Under the pieces are notes generated by a model. That model saw nothing but the letters and a program-made list of their open reading frames with translations. It was not told the DNA's origin and ran no database searches. 64,000 nt of DNA from CAMLJR01 sp964500675 (lineage in GTDB: Bacteria; Pseudomonadota; Gammaproteobacteria; Pseudomonadales; CAMLJR01), in NCBI GenBank assembly GCA_964500675.1, contig CAZCNY010000006.1:124001-188000 (forward strand), in the 5' to 3' direction. This document shows, piece by piece, positions 34,906 through 44,226 of this stretch. The first letter of the stretch is position 1. The number at the start of each line of letters is the position of its first letter. The position numbers and the translations under genes are program-made.

Positions 34906-36090
34906 CTAAAAAAATGTGATTTCATCTTCCGCGTGCGCACCAGCGCTTCTCCCCGTATGCGCGCTGCGTTCTTCCGCCATCGCATAGGTACTCTGAATTT
35001 CATTCAACAAATATTTCGTATCGAGCGCGCCGAGTTGGCCATCTTGCGAGAAGTTCGCACAAGCGCGCTCGATATGACTCGGCACGCCGCCGATATGATC
35101 GCGTACATGACTCAGCACTTGGCTGACGCGATCTTGAAATTGCAGCTGCACCATCGCGTCGGCGACTTCGTCTTTAATACCGCTGCTCTGCTGGCGCAAC
35201 ATTGCGCTCGACTCGGCCAAGCCTTCGGTGACACGACGAAAATCGCGCAGCACTGTTTCGATAGCCTCTTCAGAGCGGGTGACCGATGCCGATTCATCGG
35301 TCGCGGTTTGATCGGCGGCTTGCACGGCAGTGCTGATGGCGCGGCTGATCGTTTCGACCTTGGCGCTGATGCGCGTGCCGGTTTCTTTGGACAAATTTGA
35401 CAGCTTGCGCACTTCATCGGCGACGACTGCGAAACCGCGACCCACCTCGCCCGCACGTGCAGCTTCGATCGCGGCGTTCAATGCGAGCAGATTGGTCTGA
35501 TCGGCAATACCGGCGACATCGACCGCCATCTGTTTTAATTCGCCGATAAAGTCGAGCAGCCCGCTGACCTCGGCGAGCATGACCTGTTTGTTGTCCATCG
35601 CCGCCTTGAGCGAGGCTACGACTTCGCTCAGTTGCGCCTCGCAATTTGCGAATACGGAGATGCTGCCGCTGCCGCCATCCAATTCACCGGCAGCAGACTC
35701 CGATGCGGCGACCGCGCCTTCAAGCTTTTGCACGATGCCGGCAAACTGATGCGTCAGCTGCGTAACCGCCTCTTCCATCTGGCTGCGACTGAGTTCAATC
35801 TGACGCTGCCAAACCGGCAGCACATCGCCGTTCAAGGCGCGCAAACTTTCGATAAAAGGCGTCATATCGCCGCGCAGGCTATCGCGCGCATGCTGCTCCG
35901 CCGCGTTCTGCGCCCGCTCGACGAGCACCGCCGCGTTGCGCTGCAACAGTTGCGCAGATACGACGGCCGCAACCACGATCACCAGCGCAAACACGGCTGC
36001 CTGCCAGCCCGCCCCCGCCACCGCGAACACTCCGAACGCAGCAAGCAGCGCCGGAACAAAAACGTAGGGCCAGGTGGATGATGAATTCAT
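34906..36090 (-). CDS. Methyl-accepting chemotaxis-like protein without periplasmic sensor
   Basis: A 394-residue protein. Two hydrophobic segments (about residues 9-27 and 30-48) are separated by almost no loop, so there is no extracellular ligand domain. A linker follows, then the receptor signalling hairpin with IADQTNLLALNAAIEAARAG near residue 200. The C-terminus is DEITFF. ATG at 36090 follows GAGGT by eight bases; the frame from 36105 is the alternative. It is the first gene of the cluster and could sense membrane state or an internal signal. Confidence 0.87.
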   Translation of the reverse strand: MNSSSTWPYVFVPALLAAFGVFAVAGAGWQAAVFALVIVVAAVVSAQLLQRNAAVLVERAQNAAEQHARDSLRGDMTPFIESLRALNGDVLPVWQRQIELSRSQMEEAVTQLTHQFAGIVQKLEGAVAASESAAGELDGGSGSISVFANCEAQLSEVVASLKAAMDNKQVMLAEVSGLLDFIGELKQMAVDVAGIADQTNLLALNAAIEAARAGEVGRGFAVVADEVRKLSNLSKETGTRISAKVETISRAISTAVQAADQTATDESASVTRSEEAIETVLRDFRRVTEGLAESSAMLRQQSSGIKDEVADAMVQLQFQDRVSQVLSHVRDHIGGVPSHIERACANFSQDGQLGALDTKYLLNEIQSTYAMAEERSAHTGRSAGAHAEDEITFF

Positions 36091-36105
36091 TGAGGCATAC
36101 CTCAT

Positions 36106-36492
36106 CGCTTCGCTAGGCGGCGTTCCCTACGCAGGACATAGCGGATATCGTCATTTAAGAGAGCGGATTAAACGGTTCACGCGGACGCAGCAAAAAAATG
36201 CAAACACAAATAGCACCGCGGGCGCAGAAAGCCAGTTGCTTTAATCTAGTTCATAACGGCGTTGTTTCAAGCTGCGTAGCCGACGGCAAATTTATTTTTA
36301 AATTCGCGCAGTTATGCTAGGTAGCGGATTACGGAAACTACGTATCGAGAGAAATCAAACGATTGCGGTTACTTGCAGAGGATTCGACGCCGCGCCGGGC
36401 TGTAGCTACAGCCCGGATAGTGCGGCGCACTGTTATGCAAAAGACAGCTATGCAAAAACAGTGGAGTGAAAAAACAGTCAAGCGAAAGACGG
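36106..36492. other. Intergenic region between purA and the chemotaxis cluster
   Basis: About 387 bases without a gene. It should hold the promoter of the minus-strand chemotaxis cluster. It also contains a perfect 22-bp palindrome (36395-36416) and degenerate tandem repeats at its purA end. This is also the right border of the 35-kb block that separates purA from rnr. Confidence 0.6.
36395..36416. repeat. Perfect 22-bp palindrome
   Basis: CCGGGCTGTAG followed by its exact complement CTACAGCCCGG. The flanks CGCCGC and GCGGCG can lengthen the stem. There is no T-run. It could be an extragenic palindrome, a regulator site or the transcription end of purA. Confidence 0.7.
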
Positions 36493-36505
36493 CTACGCGA
36501 AAGGA
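36431..36505. repeat. Five degenerate 15-bp tandem repeats over the purA stop codon
   Basis: Units of about 15 bases (36431-36445, 36446-36459, 36460-36475, 36476-36490, 36491-36505) with consensus like AGCTATGCGAAAGAC. The purA stop codon (36493-36495) lies in the last unit, and the other copies lie in the downstream gap, as with cheY. Confidence 0.7.
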
Positions 36506-37785
36506 TGCCGCAAGATGATGGTTTCGACGCGATCGGGCCCGGTCGAAATAATATCGATGGGCGCGCCCACCACGGCTTCGATGCGTTTGATATATGCACG
36601 CGCGTTGGCCGGCAATTGGTCAAGCTGTTGCGCGCCGAGCGTGCTCTCTGACCAACCGGGCAATGTCTCGTAAACGGGAACGACGTCGGCATAGTCTTCG
36701 GCATCGACCGGTGTCGGTGCGGACTTACCCTTTTTATCGGTGTAACCGACGCAGAGCTTGATCTCCGCCAAACCATCTAACACATCGAGCTTGGTGAGAC
36801 ATAAACCCGAGACGCTGTTGATGCGCACGGCTTGGCGCAAGGCCATGGCATCGAACCAACCGCAGCGGCGCGCACGCCCGGTAGTCGCGCCGAACTCATT
36901 GCCTTTAGCCGCGAGATGCTTGCCGATATCGTCGAATAGTTCGGTCGGGAACGGTCCCGAGCCGACGCGCGTGGTGTACGCCTTGGTGATGCCGAGCACG
37001 TAGTCGAGATACAGCGGGCCGAAGCCGCTACCTGTCGCGGTGCCACCCGCGGTGGTATTCGACGAGGTCACGAATGGATAAGTGCCGTGATCGACATCGA
37101 GCAGCGAACCCTGCGCACCTTCAAACATAATGCGCTTGCCCTGCTCGCGATAACTGTGCAGAAGACCGACCACATCGGCGACCATCGGCCGCAATTGTTC
37201 GGCCATTTGCAACGCTTCGTCGCGCACGGTGGCAAAATCGATCGCGGCGACCTTGAAATACTGCGTGAGCACGAAGTTGTGATATTCCATGACCTCCTGC
37301 AATTTCGCGCTGAAACGCTCGGGACACATTAAATCGCCAAGGCGCACGCTGCGGCGCGCGACTTTATCTTCATACGCAGGACCGATCCCGCGCCCGGTGG
37401 TGCCAATCTTCGCGTTGCCTTTGGCCGCTTCGCGCGCCTGATCAAGCGCGACGTGATACGGCAGAATCAGCGGGCAAGATGGGCTCAAGCGCAAGCGTTC
37501 GCGCACGGGCACACCATTTTTTTCGAGCATTGCGATTTCTTCGAGCAGCGCTGCCGGTGACAGCACTACGCCGTTGCCAATCAGACAGAGAACGTTGGCG
37601 CGCAGAATCCCCGACGGGATGAGATGCAGCACGGTTTTCTTACCGTCTATCACGAGCGTGTGGCCCGCATTGTGGCCACCCTGATAGCGCACCACGGCAT
37701 CGGCCTGATCGGTGAGCAGATCGACGATTTTGCCCTTGCCCTCATCACCCCATTGGGTGCCCAACACGACTACGGTTTTGTTCAT
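36493..37785 (-). CDS. purA: Adenylosuccinate synthetase
   Basis: A 430-residue GTP-dependent enzyme that joins IMP and aspartate in AMP synthesis. The opening VVVLGTQWGDEGKGKIVD is the GTP-binding loop with catalytic Asp. GHNAGHT, GIGPAYEDK and GTATGSGFGP follow in family order. ATG at 37785 is chosen over an in-frame TTG at 37800. It is preceded by hisZ, 83 bases upstream, the common order in Pseudomonas-type genomes. Confidence 0.97.
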   Translation of the reverse strand: MNKTVVVLGTQWGDEGKGKIVDLLTDQADAVVRYQGGHNAGHTLVIDGKKTVLHLIPSGILRANVLCLIGNGVVLSPAALLEEIAMLEKNGVPVRERLRLSPSCPLILPYHVALDQAREAAKGNAKIGTTGRGIGPAYEDKVARRSVRLGDLMCPERFSAKLQEVMEYHNFVLTQYFKVAAIDFATVRDEALQMAEQLRPMVADVVGLLHSYREQGKRIMFEGAQGSLLDVDHGTYPFVTSSNTTAGGTATGSGFGPLYLDYVLGITKAYTTRVGSGPFPTELFDDIGKHLAAKGNEFGATTGRARRCGWFDAMALRQAVRINSVSGLCLTKLDVLDGLAEIKLCVGYTDKKGKSAPTPVDAEDYADVVPVYETLPGWSESTLGAQQLDQLPANARAYIKRIEAVVGAPIDIISTGPDRVETIILRHPFA

Positions 37786-37868
37786 TGTCACTAAACTCAA
37801 ATCAAATTCGTTAAATCAAATTCGCCAAGACTATTGGCCAAAATGCTCACCAAAACTGTTCAAAAAAA

Positions 37869-39050
37869 CTACCTGCCGCGCGCAACGACCTGCCATTGAC
37901 CATCGCGCAACACTATTTGCCGGTCGCATTCAGCCAGCACGGGCTGACCCGGCAACGCGTTGATAACGCGCTCACCCTGTGCGCGCAGCGCCTGCACTGC
38001 ATGCCAAAGCGCGATATCATTTTCTGCCGGTGCGAGAATAGCGCGGCGCGGCATCGATTGTTGCGCATTGCCGAGCGCGATCAGCGCTTTTAAATCCGTG
38101 CTGAATCCCGTCGCGGGACGCGCGCGACCAAACACTTCGCCGATATGATCGTAGCGCCCGCCATTGGCAAGCGCCTGTCCCCATCCCGGCGCAAGCGCGG
38201 CAAACACCAGACCCGTGTGATAGTGATAGCCGCGCAACTCGCCAAGATCGAAATACAAATTCACCGCTGGCATGCGCGTCTGCACACATTGCGCAACGGC
38301 GAGCAACTCATCGATCGCAGCGTGCACCGCCGCGGGTGCGTCCTGGAAAATAGTGCGCGCACGCTTCAATGTCTCGATATCGCCTTGCAGACTGTTGAGC
38401 TGCAACAGCCAATTGCGCAACTGCGCGTCGGCCACTGCGCGACCTAACACGGCAACTATGTCGCCGGTCGCTTTACGCTGCAAGGCGTCGAATAAATCGT
38501 GTTCGTCGTCGGCCGCAAGCGCGGCCGCCTGTGCCAACGCGCGATAAATACCGACGTGCCCGAGATCGAGTGTGATCGTTTCAATGCCCGCAACGCGTAG
38601 CGTCGCGAGCATGAGCAGCACAACTTCGCTATCGGAAGCGAGACCGGCATCACCGTAAAACTCGACGCCAATTTGAATCGGAGAGCGCGAGGCGAGTAGC
38701 GATTTCGGACGCGTGTGCAACACACTGCCCGCGTAGCAGAGCCGCACCGGGCCTTCGCGATGCAGACTATGCGCATCGATGCGCGCCACCTGCGGCGTGA
38801 TATCAGCGCGAATACCCATGGTGCGACCGCTCAATTGATCGGTGACTTTGAAGGTGAGTAGATCGACGTCGCTGCCAAGGCCGATCAGCAGCGAATCAGT
38901 GAATTCGAGCAGCGGCGGCATCACGAGATCGTAGCCCCAGCTGTGATACAGATCGAGCAAGCGGCGGCGCAGTATTTCGGCGCGTTCGGCCTGCTCGGGC
39001 AGCAGCTCTTCCACCCCCTCGGGCAAAAGCCAGCGATCGACGGTGGTCAT
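37869..39050 (-). CDS. hisZ: ATP phosphoribosyltransferase regulatory subunit HisZ
   Basis: A 393-residue histidyl-tRNA-synthetase-like paralog that lacks aminoacylation and instead regulates short-form HisG in histidine synthesis. Class II synthetase motifs are recognisable: LLDLYHSWGYDLVMPPLLEF, the motif 2-like FKVTDQLSGRTMGIRADIT (split), and the RYDHIG region near residue 285. hisG is not in the window. Placement before purA is normal for gammaproteobacteria with the HisZ system. Confidence 0.94.
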   Translation of the reverse strand: MTTVDRWLLPEGVEELLPEQAERAEILRRRLLDLYHSWGYDLVMPPLLEFTDSLLIGLGSDVDLLTFKVTDQLSGRTMGIRADITPQVARIDAHSLHREGPVRLCYAGSVLHTRPKSLLASRSPIQIGVEFYGDAGLASDSEVVLLMLATLRVAGIETITLDLGHVGIYRALAQAAALAADDEHDLFDALQRKATGDIVAVLGRAVADAQLRNWLLQLNSLQGDIETLKRARTIFQDAPAAVHAAIDELLAVAQCVQTRMPAVNLYFDLGELRGYHYHTGLVFAALAPGWGQALANGGRYDHIGEVFGRARPATGFSTDLKALIALGNAQQSMPRRAILAPAENDIALWHAVQALRAQGERVINALPGQPVLAECDRQIVLRDGQWQVVARGR

Positions 39051-39190
39051 AGTCGCTTCCGCGCCATCAATAAAAATCCGGTGAGAATCAGGTCCGCTTA
39101 TCGGGCGCAGGATGCATCCATGCGGCTTTAGCCGTGCCGTTGAAATGCGTCAGGAAGCTGCATTTCAACGCGAGGTAAATAGCGCGCCCA

Positions 39191-39237
39191 CAAAAAACCC
39201 GGTCTGGCCGTTACCTTTACGGGCGGCCAGCCCGGGT
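39191..39237 (-). terminator. Rho-independent terminator after hflC
   Basis: On the minus strand CCCGGGCTGGCCG and CGGCCAGACCGGG form a GC-rich stem around a 13-base loop, followed by TTTTTTG. It lies 75 bases after the hflC stop and ends the upstream hfq-hflC transcript before hisZ. Confidence 0.8.
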
Positions 39238-39311
39238 GCGCGATATTACCATACATTGCCCGAAATTTTGGGCCGCTGCGTTTGCGCCGCATTTTAGGGC
39301 GGTCCGTCCGA

Positions 39312-40187
39312 TCAACGGCCGCCGCGCGGATTGTTCAGATATTTGAAGAAATCGCTTTTCGGATCGATCACGAGCATGTCACCGCTGTGGCCGAAACTCT
39401 TGCGGTAGGCGTCGAGACTGCGCACGAACGCATAAAACTCGGGATCCTTTTTGTATGCTTCAGCATAGATAGCCGCAGCTTTCGCATCACCTTCGCCGCG
39501 AATTTGTTCGGCGTCGCGATACGCATTCGCTTCAATCACAATTTTTTCGCGATCCGCGGCCGCTCGAATTTTTTCCGCGAGCTCTTTACCCGTCGAGCGA
39601 TGTTCGCGCGCTTCGCGTTCGCGTTCGGATTTCATGCGATCAAAAACGGACTGGCTCACCTGCTCTGGCAAATCGATGCGCTTCACGCGCACATCGACCA
39701 GTTCGATACCGAATTCGCGTTGCGTAATTTGATCGAGCTGCTTGGTCAATTCAACCATCAACGATTCGCGCTCGCCGGATACCACTTCGTGCACCGTGCG
39801 CTCGCCAAATTGATTGCGCAATCCGGTTTTAATACGCACGAGCAGGCGTTGTTGCGCCGTGGCCTCATCACCGCTGGTCGACGTATAAAAACGCGCCGTA
39901 TCTTTGATGCGCCACTTGGCGTAAAAATCGACGTCGAGCGGCTTCTTCTCGATCGTTAAAAAACGCTCGGTGGGTGAATCGATCGTTATCAGACGGCCGT
40001 CAAATTTGCGCACGGTGTAGATGAACGGCAGCTTTGCATGCAGGCCCACCGGAATATCCGCATCGACGACTTCGCCAAAACGCAGCAATACACCGCGTTC
40101 GGTTTCGCTGATGATGTAGAGGCTATTCGCCAAAACCAACACAACCACCACAAGCGCGATCAGGGCAATAAGAAATTTATTGTTCAT
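39312..40187 (-). CDS. hflC: HflC, SPFH-domain modulator of FtsH
   Basis: A 291-residue membrane protein with one N-terminal transmembrane helix (about residues 4-24) and a periplasmic SPFH/band-7 domain (SETERGVLLRFGEVV onward), followed by an Ala/Glu-rich coiled region (about 180-250). With HflK it forms a large cage around the FtsH protease. Its start overlaps the hflK stop by four bases (ATGA), a sign of equal stoichiometry. Confidence 0.96.
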   Translation of the reverse strand: MNNKFLIALIALVVVVLVLANSLYIISETERGVLLRFGEVVDADIPVGLHAKLPFIYTVRKFDGRLITIDSPTERFLTIEKKPLDVDFYAKWRIKDTARFYTSTSGDEATAQQRLLVRIKTGLRNQFGERTVHEVVSGERESLMVELTKQLDQITQREFGIELVDVRVKRIDLPEQVSQSVFDRMKSEREREAREHRSTGKELAEKIRAAADREKIVIEANAYRDAEQIRGEGDAKAAAIYAEAYKKDPEFYAFVRSLDAYRKSFGHSGDMLVIDPKSDFFKYLNNPRGGR

Positions 40188-41317
40188 CTAGCGCCCTCCC
40201 GTCCGCGCGACGACGAATCGCGGCGCAGCGTCGGCACCTGCTCCATCTGCACTTCGGCATGACCGTTCCCCGCGCTGTGATCGCTGGCATTTTGTTGATC
40301 GAGCAATTTATCGAGCGGCAAATACAGCATGTTATTGCTGCCCTGCGCATCGATGAGCACTTTGCTATTACTGCTCAACACATCTTGCAACGCATCCACG
40401 TACAATCGTTCGCGCGTCACTTCGGGCGCTTTTTTATATTCTACCAATAACTTTTCAAAGCGCGCCGCCTCGCCCTCGGCATACGCGATGACCTGATCGC
40501 GATACGCGTTGGCTTCTTCGATCTGCCGTTGCGCGCGCCCGCGCGCTTCCGGCACGACACCGTTGGCGTAGGTTTCCGCTTCGTTTTTCAAACGGTCGCG
40601 GTCCTCTTTCGCGCGCTGCACATCGTTGAATGCATCTTGCACCTGCGACGGCGCATGCGCGTCCTCGATATTGACCTTATCGATTTGAATGCCTGTTTGG
40701 TACGAATCGAGATATTGTTGTAAGCGTTGCTGCACGTCGACCGCGATCTGTTCGCGGCCTTCGGTGATAACCTGATCCATCTGCGCACTGCCGACGACAT
40801 GGCGCAATGAACTCTCCATCGCCTGTTCAAGACTGCCTTCGGGCTGCTTGACTTTGAGCAGATAACTTTTTGGATCGGCGATGCGATATTGCACCGAGAT
40901 CGAAACATCGACGATATTTTCATCTTGCGTCAACATCACCGAATGCAGACTGGCCGACTGTACTCTGGTCACGTTCACTTTAAGGACTTGATCGATCAGC
41001 GGCCAATTCCAATGCAACCCGGGGCTTACCGTTTCGTAGTACTTGCCGAGCCGCAAAACCACCGCGCGCTCTTGTTGATCGAGCTGATACAGTGCGAAAT
41101 ACGCATAAACTACTACGGCGAGAATTGCACCGAGCAAGAGAACTCCACCCGCCGCTTCGCTGCCGCTCCCGTTGCCGCCACTCGAATTGCGGCCGCCGAA
41201 TAGGCTATGGATTTTTGCCTGGAATTTCTTCAGTGCCTCGTCGAGATCGGGCGGGCCTTGATCGCCACCGCCCCACGGATCTTTGGGCTTATTGCCGCCC
41301 GGCTCGTTCCACGCCAT
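40184..41317 (-). CDS. hflK: HflK, SPFH-domain modulator of FtsH
   Basis: A 377-residue partner of HflC. The N-terminus is Gly/Pro-rich (MAWNEPGGNKPKDPWGGG), then a transmembrane helix about residues 60-82 and an SPFH domain starting QQERAVVLRLGKYYETV. The C-terminal coiled region carries the RGRAQRQIEEANAYRDQVI-type helix. The start at 41317 has GGAG six bases upstream and gives the usual HflK N-terminus; the longer frame from 41530 is rejected. Confidence 0.96.
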   Translation of the reverse strand: MAWNEPGGNKPKDPWGGGDQGPPDLDEALKKFQAKIHSLFGGRNSSGGNGSGSEAAGGVLLLGAILAVVVYAYFALYQLDQQERAVVLRLGKYYETVSPGLHWNWPLIDQVLKVNVTRVQSASLHSVMLTQDENIVDVSISVQYRIADPKSYLLKVKQPEGSLEQAMESSLRHVVGSAQMDQVITEGREQIAVDVQQRLQQYLDSYQTGIQIDKVNIEDAHAPSQVQDAFNDVQRAKEDRDRLKNEAETYANGVVPEARGRAQRQIEEANAYRDQVIAYAEGEAARFEKLLVEYKKAPEVTRERLYVDALQDVLSSNSKVLIDAQGSNNMLYLPLDKLLDQQNASDHSAGNGHAEVQMEQVPTLRRDSSSRGREGAR

Positions 41318-41469
41318 AACCTTCTCCGGCTTGAAAATCGAATTGCATTCATGTGTTGTCGCTGAGCGAGGCTCAGTCGGCCACCGAGCAGCTATTGCGC
41401 CAGAGCGCGGGCCGCAGTCTACCAAGTTGAGTTGTTCGCTAAAAGAAATTAACGCGGAACAGATAATAA

Positions 41470-42759
41470 TTAAGGCGATAGAAGTAAGCGGCGCGAATCG
41501 AGTTTTTCCGCGCGCAATAAGCGCTGCCAATCCTGCTCGGGCAATTTCACCTGCAGCACTGCGCTGCCATCCTCTCGCGGTGTTTCGCCGATCACGGCAC
41601 CCGCGGCATAAAGGCGCGCGCGCAAGCGGCCCATGCTGTTATCGAGCACGACGTGATCGGAGAAAAGTTTGCGGCCGAGCAATTCGCCAAGCGCCCGCTC
41701 GATCAGCCCCAACCCCAACCGCTGCTGCGCCGAAACCCACACGCGTTGCGGCTGATCGTTTGCATCGCGATCGATGCGCGGCTCGTTGTCCGTCAGATCG
41801 ATTTTGTTAAAGACGTCGAGACGCGGAATATGATCCGCTCCGATCTCTTCGAGCACGGCGACGACATGCGCGATGGTTTCGTCGCGCTCCGGCGCAGCAC
41901 AATCGACAACATGCAGCAACAGGTCAGCATCGGCGACTTGCTCCAGCGTGGCGCGAAATGCTTCCACCAACTTATGCGGCAAATGGCGAATGAACCCCAC
42001 GGTATCCGCGAGCAGCACGCTACCGACGGCGGGAATCGAAACTCGGCGCAGCGTGGGGTCGAGCGTCGCGAACAATTGATCGGCCGCGTAGACATCGGCG
42101 TGAGCGAGACTATTGAACAGTGTCGATTTACCCGCGTTGGTATAACCGACCAACGCGACCGTCGGCACTTCAGCGCGCGCGCGCGCCCGACCGGATTGTT
42201 TGCGCTGCGCACGAACTTTTTCCAAGCGCGCATTGATGGCCTTGATACGCTCGCGCAGCAGGCGGCGGTCGGTTTCGAGCTGCGTTTCACCGGGTCCGCG
42301 CAACCCGATACCGCCTTTCTGCCGCTCCAGGTGAGTCCAGCCGCGCACGAGACGCGTCGACATATGCTGCAATTGCGCGAGCTCAACCTGCAACTTACCT
42401 TCATAGGTGCGCGCACGCTGTGCAAAGATGTCGAGTATGAGCCCGGTGCGATCGAGCACGCGGCATTTCAGTTCGCGTTCGAGATTGCGCTCCTGACTCG
42501 GGCGCAACGCGTGATTAAAAAGCACTAATTCGGCGTTGTTTGCGGCGACAGCACTGCAAATTTCTTCGAGTTTACCGGAGCCGACGAACAGACGAGGATC
42601 GGGGGCGACGCGCTTGCCAGTCACCCTGGCGACAGGCAGCGCACCCGCAGATACTGCCAGCTCTTCAAACTCCCGCGGATCTTCACGCTCGGCATGACCG
42701 GTAAAATCGACATGCACCAGCACGACACGCTCGCCGGACTCGGGGCGTTCAAAGAGCAA
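41470..42759 (-). CDS. hflX: GTPase HflX
   Basis: A 429-residue ribosome-associated GTPase that splits stalled ribosomes. The N-terminal HflX domain opens LFERPESGERVVLVHVDF, followed by the coiled linker with GPGETQLETDRRLLR near 155. The G domain has G1 GYTNAGKSTLFN, G3 DTVGFI and G4 NKID. The start is TTG at 42759, matching the usual N-terminus; it lies nine bases after the hfq stop. The hfq-hflX-hflK-hflC order is standard. Confidence 0.96.
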   Translation of the reverse strand: MLFERPESGERVVLVHVDFTGHAEREDPREFEELAVSAGALPVARVTGKRVAPDPRLFVGSGKLEEICSAVAANNAELVLFNHALRPSQERNLERELKCRVLDRTGLILDIFAQRARTYEGKLQVELAQLQHMSTRLVRGWTHLERQKGGIGLRGPGETQLETDRRLLRERIKAINARLEKVRAQRKQSGRARARAEVPTVALVGYTNAGKSTLFNSLAHADVYAADQLFATLDPTLRRVSIPAVGSVLLADTVGFIRHLPHKLVEAFRATLEQVADADLLLHVVDCAAPERDETIAHVVAVLEEIGADHIPRLDVFNKIDLTDNEPRIDRDANDQPQRVWVSAQQRLGLGLIERALGELLGRKLFSDHVVLDNSMGRLRARLYAAGAVIGETPREDGSAVLQVKLPEQDWQRLLRAEKLDSRRLLLSP

Positions 42760-42768
42760 GGTACAAAC

Positions 42769-43029
42769 TCACTCTGCGTCTTCGCCCTCTTCCTCCTCTT
42801 GTTGCGGATTTGCCATTGGCAAACGCACGACGCGGGAAGGCACAACGGTGGAAATAGCGTGTTTGTACACCATCTGACTGACGGTATTTTTGAGAAGCAC
42901 CACGAATTGGTCGAACGATTCGATTTGCCCTTGCAATTTGATGCCATTAACCAGGTAGATCGATACCGGAATACGCTCTTTGCGCAAAATGTTCAAATAA
43001 GGGTCTTGTAGCGTGTGCCCTTTTGACAT
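42769..43029 (-). CDS. hfq: RNA chaperone Hfq
   Basis: An 86-residue hexameric Sm-like protein that pairs small RNAs with mRNAs. Sm1 is NGIKLQGQIESFDQFVVLL and Sm2 contains YKHAISTVVPSR; the proximal-face H and K residues are present. The C-terminal tail is short and acidic (EEEEGEDAE). A strong AAAGGAG precedes the ATG, and a small hairpin (CCCCGCTTTGGGG, 43053-43065) sits just upstream of it. The 204-base gap to miaA probably holds a promoter. Confidence 0.97.
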   Translation of the reverse strand: MSKGHTLQDPYLNILRKERIPVSIYLVNGIKLQGQIESFDQFVVLLKNTVSQMVYKHAISTVVPSRVVRLPMANPQQEEEEGEDAE

Positions 43030-43233
43030 TTGTTTTCTCCTTTTTTGTAATGCCCCAAAGCGGGGAAATAATGAATGATTTAAGCTCGTGAGATCTGGAT
43101 GTGCTTACTTAAGCACCTAAATACTAGTAAGTACCTTACGCCTCGCGGCGAGAGCTTTTCTGAGACCTAAGCCTGCGCATTCGGTTCAGTTGATTTCAAA
43201 AAACAGATAATAAGTATAACGCAAGCCCATGCT

Positions 43234-44226
43234 TTAGATGGAGATGCGATTCAGATATTTCAACACCGCGCCAGCCAGAGTTATGTCGGCACGCGGCAGC
43301 GCCGGATCGGCATCGATCACCCGCTGCGCCGCGTCGGTGTAGAACCAGCATAGATCGGGCCATGAGCGCAGCCACGTCAGCTGGCGCTTGGCAAGCTGGC
43401 GCGTGGCCGCGCGCGCCTTTTCGACCATTTCGGCATGGCTCGTCCGCTGCGCTAGATAGTCCCACACCTGCCGATAACCCACCGCGCGCATCGACGGCAT
43501 ATCGGCATTGAGATCGCCGCGCCCCATCAACGCTGCCACCTCCTCGATAAACCCCGTCGCAAGCATGGTTTCGAATCTGGCAGCGATGCGCTCATGCAGT
43601 ACGCCTCGCTTGCTTGGCGCCACGGCGAGTTGCACCCAACGGATTGCCTCGGACCCGCTTTCGCTTCCCAGTTGGGAGGGCGATGCCTGCAATTGCGACA
43701 TCGGTGTACCCGCGACGCGAAACACTTCCAACGCCCGCTGAATGCGCTGCGAGTGCCGCGGATGGATCCTCGCCGCCGCAACGGGATCAACGCGCGCAAG
43801 TTCGGCGTGCAGCGCGGGCCAACCGCGGCCCGCGGCATCCTGCGCAATCGCGTTGCGCACGTCGGCATTGGCCGGCGGCAATTCGGCAATTCCTTCGCGC
43901 AACACGCGGAAATACAGCATGGTGCCGCCAACCAGCAACGGCACACGTCCACGCGCTTGAATTTCGCCGATAAGCCGCAGCGCGTCGCGGCGAAAATCCG
44001 CAGCAGAATATGTGTCGGCTGGATCGAGAATATCGATGAGATGATGCGGCACCTGTGCCAGCTCAGCCGCAGTCGGTTTAGCCGTACCGATATCCATGCC
44101 GCGATACACGAGCGCCGAATCGACGCTGATGATTTCGCACGGATAATGCTCGGCGATTTCGAGCGCGAGCGCGGTTTTTCCCGACGCCGTCGGCCCCATC
44201 AAACAAATTACAGCAGGCGAGCTCAT
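43234..44226 (-). CDS. miaA: tRNA dimethylallyltransferase MiaA
   Basis: A 330-residue enzyme that adds a dimethylallyl group to A37 of tRNAs reading U-initial codons. The P-loop is GPTASGKTALA, followed by SVDSALVYRGMDIGTAKP and the catalytic region DPADTYSAADFRRDA, then GGTMLYFRVL. ATG at 44226 is preferred over an in-frame TTG at 44253. The start codon is the last of a series of ATGA junctions created by 20-base repeats after mutL. Confidence 0.96.
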   Translation of the reverse strand: MSSPAVICLMGPTASGKTALALEIAEHYPCEIISVDSALVYRGMDIGTAKPTAAELAQVPHHLIDILDPADTYSAADFRRDALRLIGEIQARGRVPLLVGGTMLYFRVLREGIAELPPANADVRNAIAQDAAGRGWPALHAELARVDPVAAARIHPRHSQRIQRALEVFRVAGTPMSQLQASPSQLGSESGSEAIRWVQLAVAPSKRGVLHERIAARFETMLATGFIEEVAALMGRGDLNADMPSMRAVGYRQVWDYLAQRTSHAEMVEKARAATRQLAKRQLTWLRSWPDLCWFYTDAAQRVIDADPALPRADITLAGAVLKYLNRISI

